Below are positions 51,089 to 56,534 of a DNA stretch of 56,534 bases, in pieces (position 1 is the first letter of the stretch; each line of letters starts with the position of its first letter). The stretch lies in assembly GCA_910588065.1 (NCBI GenBank), contig CAJUPZ010000019.1, forward strand, positions 1 through 56,534, in the 5' to 3' direction. The stretch is from an uncultured Muribaculaceae bacterium. Lineage in GTDB: Bacteria > Bacteroidota > Bacteroidia > Bacteroidales > Muribaculaceae. The notes beneath the pieces are model-generated. The model did not search any database. It had not been told where the DNA came from and was given only the letters and a program-made list of their open reading frames with translations. The position numbers and the translations under genes are program-made.

Positions 51089-52405
51089 TCATGGAATGAC
51101 ACGGCTCACCCTCACTTTCTTGTTTTTGAGCTTTGCCGAGGCCACCGAAGCCACAATATCGCGGGCCTTCGCCGCCGGCACAGCCGCGATTGCCTCGTGG
51201 TCAAACACAGTGATGCGCCCGAGCTCGCCGGGTGCAAGCGGTGAGTTAGCCATCAGAAATCCCACGATGTCGCCTTTCGATATCTTTTCTTTTTTGCCGA
51301 TATTGAAGTGGAGCGTGGCTGTCGAGGGGGTGAGCGCGGAGGTGTCGCACTCCCCTTTCGGGGCGTACTCCCTGTCCCACTCCACATAGTCGGGCAGATT
51401 GTCGGCTTCGGAGGTGATGATATATGCGGTGCCCTCGGCTCCGTTGCGTGCGGTGCGGCCATTGCGGTGCACCCAGTTTTCAGCCGTCGGCGGTATATGG
51501 TAGTGAACCACAGCCTCCATATCCTCTATGTCAAGCCCGCGGGCTGCGAGGTCGGTGGCTACAAGGATGTTTACAGAGCCGTTCTGCAGCAGCTCCACGG
51601 CCATCTGGCGCGCGTGCTGGTCAAGACCTCCATGATAAAGGCCTGCCGGTATGCGCGCTTTTTTGAGGAATGTGTGCAGGCGCTCGGCACTCTCGCGGTG
51701 ATTGACAAATACCATTACCTTGCGTTGGGGAATCGCGCAAAGCAGCGCGGCGAGGGTATCGGCTTTGTCAACAGCCGGGCTTTGGACACGGACTTTCTGT
51801 AGCTTTGAGGATGATGCACCGGAGCTGTAGTCAAAAGCTTTCCATGCCGTGCGCGGCAGATAGTCTGGCATCTCTGCGGCTGTCGTGGCCGAGGTGAGTA
51901 TCACCGATTTGAGGTGAGTCATACGGCGCACTATCCGCCTCATATCGTGCTCGAATCCGAGTTCAACACACTTGTCATATTCATCAAGCACAAGCACTTC
52001 CGCGTCAGCAAGCTGGATGTTGCCCCGGTTGATATGGTCAAGCAGACGCCCCGGGGTGGCGATGATAATGTCGGGAACCGGGGTGAGCGATTTCACCTCA
52101 TCTTCCATCTTGTGGCCACCATACAGTGCGGTGACTTTGTAGCCTGCGGCCACTACCTTTACCACAGAGGTTATCTGAAGCACAAGCTCGCGCGAGGGTG
52201 CCATGACGACACCCCTGCATCCCCGCCCCGGAGCGGCAAGCCGTTTCAGCAGCGGAATAATGAATGCCAGTGTTTTGCCAGAGCCGGTCGGGGCAGCGAG
52301 CAATATGTTGTCGGCGTCGGTAGCTGCCAGTTCAATCTGCATGGGATTGAGCGCGGCGATGCCGAGACGGTTTTCTATATTATGTAGTATATCCGATTGT
52401 GTCAT
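51089..52405 (-). CDS. DEAD-box-family RNA helicase, DbpA-like
   Basis: 438 aa. Helicase motifs in order: Q23, motif I TGSGKT (40-45), APSRELVLQ, TPGRLLDH, motif II DEYD (141-144) in place of DEAD, SAT, ATDLAARGLD and HRNGRTARNG. The C-terminal part (about 365-438, LHFNIGKKEKISKGDIVGFL...GELGRITVFDHEAIAAVP) resembles the DbpA RNA-binding domain that in E. coli recognises 23S rRNA hairpin 92. A role in 50S ribosome assembly is likely but the DEYD variant needs care. Last gene of the mtaB operon. Confidence 0.88.
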   Translation of the reverse strand: MTQSDILHNIENRLGIAALNPMQIELAATDADNILLAAPTGSGKTLAFIIPLLKRLAAPGRGCRGVVMAPSRELVLQITSVVKVVAAGYKVTALYGGHKMEDEVKSLTPVPDIIIATPGRLLDHINRGNIQLADAEVLVLDEYDKCVELGFEHDMRRIVRRMTHLKSVILTSATTAAEMPDYLPRTAWKAFDYSSGASSSKLQKVRVQSPAVDKADTLAALLCAIPQRKVMVFVNHRESAERLHTFLKKARIPAGLYHGGLDQHARQMAVELLQNGSVNILVATDLAARGLDIEDMEAVVHYHIPPTAENWVHRNGRTARNGAEGTAYIITSEADNLPDYVEWDREYAPKGECDTSALTPSTATLHFNIGKKEKISKGDIVGFLMANSPLAPGELGRITVFDHEAIAAVPAAKARDIVASVASAKLKNKKVRVSRVIP

Positions 52406-52419
52406 AAGTTATATACGCC

Positions 52420-53430
52420 TCAGAGGGCGCTGAAGTTTTTGCGCCGCTTGATAAAATATTGCCATAGGATGCTGATTTTGCGGTTTGGCGCTGACCACAG
52501 AATATTTTCGGAGGGAGAATCGGTGTAAGCCTTGCGCATGCGGGCATAGTCGCGATGGGCGCGGAGCACCGCAGCCGCATTTGCAAAATTGAGTGTCACC
52601 ACAAACTTTGCCCATGCCACTGTGTCGAGCAGCCGCCTTACAAATAGCTGGCGGGGGCGCACAGTCGCCGGCAGGTTTTTGTGCAGCATCAGCAGATTGT
52701 TGCGGAAGTTGAGATATGTTTTCTTGGGATTCTCGGCGGGCAAACTGCCTCCACCGAGGTGGTATACAGCCGATTGCGGCACTACCGCTATGTCATAACC
52801 GAGCAGCCTTATGCGCCAGCACAGGTCTATCTCCTCCATGTGGGCGAAAAAGCGCGGGTCAAGTCCACCTGCCCTTCTATACAAATCTGTGCGCACCATC
52901 AGGGCTGCCCCGCTGGCCCAGAAAACAGACATCACACTGTTGTACTGGCCATTATCAACCTCAACGCAGTCGAAAATCCGGCCCCGGCAGTATGGGTAGC
53001 CGTGACGGTCAAGAAATCCGCCGGCGGCTCCGGCATATTCAAAACAGTGCGGATTGACAGCCGAAAGAATCTTGGGCTGGCAGGCACCTGCCCCGGGATG
53101 GGATTGCATGAAGTCAAGCAGCGGTGTTATCCAGTCGTTTTTCACCTCCACATCAGAGTTGAGCAACACAGCGTATGGGGTGGTTATCTGCTCGAGCGCC
53201 CTGTTGTAGCCCTCGGCGAAACCATAATTTTCAGAGAATGCGATTATGCTCGCATCTTCAAAATTGGCTCTGACATATTCCAGCGAGCCATCGGTGCTTC
53301 CATTGTCGGCAACCACAAGGCGCGCGGCCGGCGGTATGTTCGCGGCTACCGACGGCAGAAACCGGCGCAGCAGAGCCTCGCCGTTCCAGTTGAGAATCAC
53401 CACCGACACAAGCGCATCTTCCATCATCAT
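52420..53430 (-). CDS. family 2 glycosyltransferase
   Basis: 336 aa. GT-A fold: VSVVILNWNGEALLRRFLPS, VVADNGSTDGSLEYVRANF, and YAVLLNSDVEVKNDWITPLLDFM with the metal-binding SDV. A downstream catalytic region holds HMEEIDLCWRIRLLGYDIAVVP (ED motif) and a helical C-terminal tail. Three ATG codons in a row begin the gene; the first overlaps the mtaB stop (ATGA). Acceptor and sugar unknown; the rhamnosyltransferase-like class fits best. Confidence 0.9.
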   Translation of the reverse strand: MMMEDALVSVVILNWNGEALLRRFLPSVAANIPPAARLVVADNGSTDGSLEYVRANFEDASIIAFSENYGFAEGYNRALEQITTPYAVLLNSDVEVKNDWITPLLDFMQSHPGAGACQPKILSAVNPHCFEYAGAAGGFLDRHGYPYCRGRIFDCVEVDNGQYNSVMSVFWASGAALMVRTDLYRRAGGLDPRFFAHMEEIDLCWRIRLLGYDIAVVPQSAVYHLGGGSLPAENPKKTYLNFRNNLLMLHKNLPATVRPRQLFVRRLLDTVAWAKFVVTLNFANAAAVLRAHRDYARMRKAYTDSPSENILWSAPNRKISILWQYFIKRRKNFSAL

Positions 53431-54731
53431 ACAATAGTGGCATTAACCTCCTCGCCGTCAATAGAGTCGAGGCGCACGTTGACAATAGTGTTCGCGAGCT
53501 CGGGAGCCTGTGCAACTTTCACCTTAATATAATTGTCGGTGAAACCGTGCATGTATCCGCCCTTGCGGGTGTGCTCGAGGAGCACAGGCCGCACAGTGCC
53601 GATATACCGGCTTGTAAACTCCAGGAGCTTGCTGTCGGAAAGATCAATCATCGTTTTAGCGCGGGTGTGCTTCACCGCGTTGTCAACAACCGGGGTGATT
53701 TCGAGCGCCCTGGTGCCGGGCCGCTCGGAGTATGGAAACACATGCAGGCGGGATATGGGGAGGCTCTCGACAAAAGCGCGCGAGTTCTCAAAACGCTCAT
53801 CAGTCTCGCCACGCGCCCCCACAATCAGATCCACCCCGATGAAGGCATCAGGCATGAGCTCACGGATTTTTTCAATACGGTGGCGGAACAGCGTGGAGTC
53901 GTAATGACGCCTCATCAACTTGAGCACCTGATCATCGCCACACTGCAGCGGAATGTGGAAATGCGGCATGAAACGCCGGGAAGTCGTGGCCACCCATTCA
54001 ATAATATCGTCAGAAAGGAGGTTTGGCTCAATAGATGATATGCGGAAGCGCTCCACCCCCTCCACCTCGTCAAGAGCCTTTATGAGGTCAAAGAAGGTTT
54101 CGGGCGAACCTTTGCCGAAATCGCCTATATTCACGCCGGTGATGACAATCTCCTTGGCGCCCTGCGCCGCAGCCTCGCGGGCCTTTGCCACCACTGATTG
54201 CACCGATGATGAGCGGCTGCGGCCACGCGCCATGGGTATGGTGCAATAAGAGCAGAAATAGTCGCACCCGTCCTGCACTTTCAGAAACCATCTTGTGCGG
54301 TCGCCCCTGGAGCATGACGGATTGAACTCGCGGATATCCTTGGCGGGTGTTATCATCATCATCGGCTCGCGGCGAGCCAGCCATCTGTCAACATAGTCGG
54401 CCAGCAACAGCTTGCGGTCGATACCGGCCACCACCTGTACACCCGGCAGCCCCGCAACCTCCTGCGGCTTCAACTGGGCGTAGCATCCGGTAACAACAAT
54501 GGCGGCACACGGCCACTTGCGGGCGAATGATCTGATTGTCTGGCGACACTTCTTGTCAGCCAGTTCGGTCACAGAGCAGGTGTTTACCACCACAATATCA
54601 GGCACTTCTGCTTTCTCGGCGCGCCGTATGCCTTTTTCGGCCAGCATTGAAGCGACAGTTGCCGTCTCGGCAAAATTGAGCTTGCAGCCGAAAGTATGGA
54701 AGTATGCTTTAGGGGAATCAGGGCTTTGCAT
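53427..54731 (-). CDS. mtaB: tRNA threonylcarbamoyladenosine methylthiotransferase
   Basis: 434 aa radical SAM enzyme that adds a methylthio group to t6A37 of tRNA. An N-terminal UPF0004 domain (YFHTFGCKLNFAETATVASML, VNTCSVTELADKKCRQTIRSF, VVTGCYAQ) carries three cluster cysteines. The SAM motif is VQDGCDYFCSYCTIPMARGRSRS; the TRAM domain lies at the C-terminus (SRYIGTVRPVLLEHTRKGGYMHGFTDNYIKV). A promoter box ends 5 nt from the ATG, so the mRNA may be leaderless. First gene of the operon with the glycosyltransferase and helicase. Confidence 0.95.
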   Translation of the reverse strand: MQSPDSPKAYFHTFGCKLNFAETATVASMLAEKGIRRAEKAEVPDIVVVNTCSVTELADKKCRQTIRSFARKWPCAAIVVTGCYAQLKPQEVAGLPGVQVVAGIDRKLLLADYVDRWLARREPMMMITPAKDIREFNPSCSRGDRTRWFLKVQDGCDYFCSYCTIPMARGRSRSSSVQSVVAKAREAAAQGAKEIVITGVNIGDFGKGSPETFFDLIKALDEVEGVERFRISSIEPNLLSDDIIEWVATTSRRFMPHFHIPLQCGDDQVLKLMRRHYDSTLFRHRIEKIRELMPDAFIGVDLIVGARGETDERFENSRAFVESLPISRLHVFPYSERPGTRALEITPVVDNAVKHTRAKTMIDLSDSKLLEFTSRYIGTVRPVLLEHTRKGGYMHGFTDNYIKVKVAQAPELANTIVNVRLDSIDGEEVNATIV

Positions 54732-54735
54732 GATG

Positions 54736-54743
54736 CAAAATTA
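54736..54743 (-). promoter_or_regulatory. -7 promoter element of mtaB
   Basis: Minus-strand TAATTTTG directly upstream of the ATG (54731). Transcription would begin at or next to the start codon. The -33 region is not clear. Confidence 0.5.
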
Positions 54744-54810
54744 TACAAAATCCGCGTAACGAGCACCAACACAACGCTCCGAAATTCACTTCGAGGTGGT
54801 GGAGGGGGAG

Positions 54811-55180
54811 TGAGTTAGTTGTTAGTTGGGAGTTTTTAGTTGTTAGTTGTGTGGTGAGGTGTGGTACCTCCGGCACCATCTGCGTTTGTGGCTGGTAATC
54901 CGAGCACTGCGTGCCCGGTTAACAAAATATTCGCGCATCCTGCGCATATCACCGCAGGGCGGTGACAGGGAGGGCGCGATATATCGGCGCCCCTACAGGA
55001 TTCGCGAATCATTTCTCGCGACCACGCTCGCCGCGGGTCTTTTTTTTGGGGGATGCGTTATCGTGTGGTCTCGCTGCGCTCCACCACACGCCATTATCCG
55101 GCCACCCGCTCACCGCGGGTGGGAATTACCCCAGCGCGGTGGGATGAGGAGGGCGCGATGTATCGGCGCCCCTACATGGT
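54811..55180. repeat. mosaic intergenic repeat field 3
   Basis: Non-coding field with TTAGTTG leader units (54811-54850), the hairpin module 54860-54929, the 31-nt block 54969-54999 (inverted copy of 38205-38235), and the long block 55010-55129 that matches 12234-12352. A partial further copy of the 31-nt block is at 55148-55176. The remainder to 55230 has nothing recognisable. Confidence 0.8.
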
Positions 55181-55230
55181 GCATTGGTGGTGGATGGGCT
55201 GCGTGATGGCTGTTTTTGAAGCTATCGGTT

Positions 55231-56310
55231 TTACTGTTCCAATAGATTGTATTTGACCAAGCCGTATTCTCCGGTTTCTTTGTCTGCGGTCTGAAGATAC
55301 ATGTGCTTGTCTGCCGGATTTATAGCTATGTCAAAGCCATTATAATCCAATTCATACCGGGCTATCATTTCTCCATCCCAATTGTATGTGAGCACGACAT
55401 TGCCCAACTGCGAATCTATGAAATTCTCAGCTTTATTTCCCTCTTTGTCCTTATCAATCAGCAGAATATAGATTGCATCGGGGGTGGCTCTCAGACGCAA
55501 GCCCTCCGCGCCCGGATGGTATTTGTAATTGAGTCCATCTTCGGCCTGAGTGTATTCAACCATGTTGTCAAACAGCCGGGATGTGATTTTCACTTTATTG
55601 TCCTCAAGTTCAAAAATATAAACATACCGGTTTACACCAAGACTGTACACATATTTGCCATTGCCGTTGGTAAACAGCCGTGAATTGGAAAAATATAACA
55701 TCAGTTTAGGCAAGTCATTGCCATTATAGCCGTCGTCAGGCCAATAGTCCACTGCAGACAGTTTATTTTTATTTATGTCAAGAATGGAATATATGTGGCG
55801 GGCATCGGAAAAAGATGCGCCGACAAAGAGCAGGCTGTCCGGATTCATTGCCACAATCGACCTGTCGCCGTAAATCACTCCGTTACAGCAGTCTATAGGC
55901 TTACGGTCGAAATAGCCGATAGGGCATAGCGACAATCGAGACACGCTTGTTATTGAACTGGTTGTACCTCCGGCAATGCATGGGGTACCATCATAGCCTT
56001 TAAAGACCTTTGCGTAGATGAATTCATCCGGACCGCCTCCTTTATGGGCAAAAAGGTTTTGCATGACAATGCTGTCGTTGCGCTCAGTTGCGGTCAGAAA
56101 CATGTATTGCGGGTCGTAGGAGTTGAAAATCATGGTATCTCCCACAATCATTTCCAAGCCTCGGCCTATAAAATCCTCTGACATGGCGAGAGGTATGCCT
56201 TGCAGCGAACGATGTTCAATATTATCGCTGTCGCCTGACTTTGCGCTCCTTCCACAATTGGAAAGGACTGCAGCGAGCAATATAGTGCTCAGTAGCTTTA
56301 TATACTTCAT
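55231..56310 (-). CDS. 6-bladed beta-propeller lipoprotein
   Basis: 359 aa from the ATG at 56310; a promoter box at 56337-56344 excludes an in-frame start at 56367. Signal MKYIKLLSTILLAAVLSNC with lipobox cysteine at 19. The rest is a series of beta-blade repeats typical of Bacteroidota 6-bladed propeller proteins (MFLTATERNDSIVMQNLFAHKGGGPDEFIYAKVF; GNVVLTYNWDGEMIARYELDYNGFDIAINPADKHMYL). There is no acidic surface-export signature after the cysteine. Function unknown; this family is often found near polysaccharide or envelope genes. Confidence 0.82.
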   Translation of the reverse strand: MKYIKLLSTILLAAVLSNCGRSAKSGDSDNIEHRSLQGIPLAMSEDFIGRGLEMIVGDTMIFNSYDPQYMFLTATERNDSIVMQNLFAHKGGGPDEFIYAKVFKGYDGTPCIAGGTTSSITSVSRLSLCPIGYFDRKPIDCCNGVIYGDRSIVAMNPDSLLFVGASFSDARHIYSILDINKNKLSAVDYWPDDGYNGNDLPKLMLYFSNSRLFTNGNGKYVYSLGVNRYVYIFELEDNKVKITSRLFDNMVEYTQAEDGLNYKYHPGAEGLRLRATPDAIYILLIDKDKEGNKAENFIDSQLGNVVLTYNWDGEMIARYELDYNGFDIAINPADKHMYLQTADKETGEYGLVKYNLLEQ

Positions 56311-56336
56311 ATCAAGAATATATCTCGGGTACGGAG

Positions 56337-56401
56337 CAAAGTTAGAGTAAAACGGGGAGGTTTGCAAGAAATTCAGTTTGAAATTTCAGTTTTAACGAGT
56401 T
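56337..56401 (-). promoter_or_regulatory. promoter of the beta-propeller gene with shared upstream element
   Basis: TAACTTTG (56337-56344) is the -7 box with TTGC 19 nt upstream. Further upstream, 56380-56401 is the same 22-nt block found at 38764-38785, in the same orientation relative to the gene; a TTTCTTGCAAAC stretch also recurs between the block and the box. Confidence 0.65.
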
Positions 56402-56412
56402 TGGAAAAAAGG

Positions 56413-56484
56413 GTTAGTTGGGAGGTGTGGTACCTCCGGCACCATTTGCGTTTGTGACTGGTAATCCGAGCACTGCGTGCCCGG
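56413..56484. repeat. mosaic repeat field 4 (partial)
   Basis: TTAGTTGGG leader followed by the hairpin module 56425-56484 (GGTACCTCCGGCACCAT, then CCGAGCACTGCGTGCCCGG at 56466-56484). After it (56485-56534) only AT-rich sequence, no feature seen. The repeat may continue beyond the window. Confidence 0.75.
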
Positions 56485-56534
56485 AAATCTAGGACCTGCG
56501 CAAGAGTTGAAGCGTTAAAATTTGTAAATTAGCA

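Overview
The window looks like a chromosome segment of a Bacteroidota bacterium, order Bacteroidales, most likely a gut Muribaculaceae-type lineage. Reasons: promoters fit the Bacteroidota pattern TTTG-N19-21-TAnnTTTG and genes mostly lack Shine-Dalgarno sites. Typical family members include the HisB fusion, HisIE, DUF4835, a CHU_C/type IX sorting domain, two-half chromate transporters, a VorB-type 2-oxoacid oxidoreductase and lipoproteins with the surface-export signature CSSDDD. The species assignment is inference.

Layout. 1-8.6 kb (+): dnaE, a P-type Ca2+ ATPase, a YihY membrane protein and ridA, closed by a terminator shared with the opposite strand. 8.7-11.8 kb (-): a chromate transporter pair with folC, and a small DUF6291-like protein. 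11.87-12.49 kb: intergenic mosaic repeats. 12.5-18.5 kb (-): leuA-leuC-leuD-leuB followed by a secreted GH125 mannosidase. 18.65-19.9 kb (-): an Lrp/AsnC regulator and an inositol-monophosphatase-like enzyme. 20.0-22.3 kb (+): a patatin/beta-barrel protein. 22.4-29.6 kb (+): a complete histidine operon hisG-D-C-B-H-A-F-IE. 29.77 kb: tRNA-Cys with its own promoter and terminator. 30.0-38.2 kb (+): dnaN, a DnaQ-like exonuclease, coaBC, DUF4835, recN, rlmB and a membrane-spanning TPR/HTH protein. 38.2-38.72 kb: a second repeat field. 38.9-41.9 kb (+): an accessory locus with a small secreted protein, two tandem surface-lipoprotein paralogues and a serpin. 42.1-47.9 kb (+): a type-B sorting-domain protein, a lytic transglycosylase, uvrA and ahpC. 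48.0-50.9 kb (-): a ferredoxin and the four-subunit vor-type 2-oxoacid:ferredoxin oxidoreductase. 51.1-54.7 kb (-): a DbpA-like helicase, a family 2 glycosyltransferase and mtaB. 54.8-55.2 kb: a third repeat field. 55.2-56.3 kb (-): a lipoprotein beta-propeller, with a fourth repeat piece beyond it.

Most of the window is housekeeping: replication and repair (dnaE, dnaN, dnaQ-like, recN, uvrA), Leu and His biosynthesis, cofactors (folC, coaBC), RNA modification (rlmB, mtaB) and anaerobic 2-oxoacid oxidation. Genes are tightly packed, with ATGA and 8-nt start/stop overlaps that suggest translational coupling.

Three things merit attention. (1) The 38.9-41.9 kb locus: two lipoproteins have ends identical in protein sequence and differing only by synonymous bases, around strongly diverged, AT-richer middles; they sit beside a serpin with an atypical hinge. 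(2) A dispersed mosaic repeat family, four sites in this window, has a short hairpin whose stem shows compensatory change between copies. (3) Two unlinked envelope-protein genes share an upstream cassette next to those repeats. No CRISPR array, transposase, integrase or prophage was seen.
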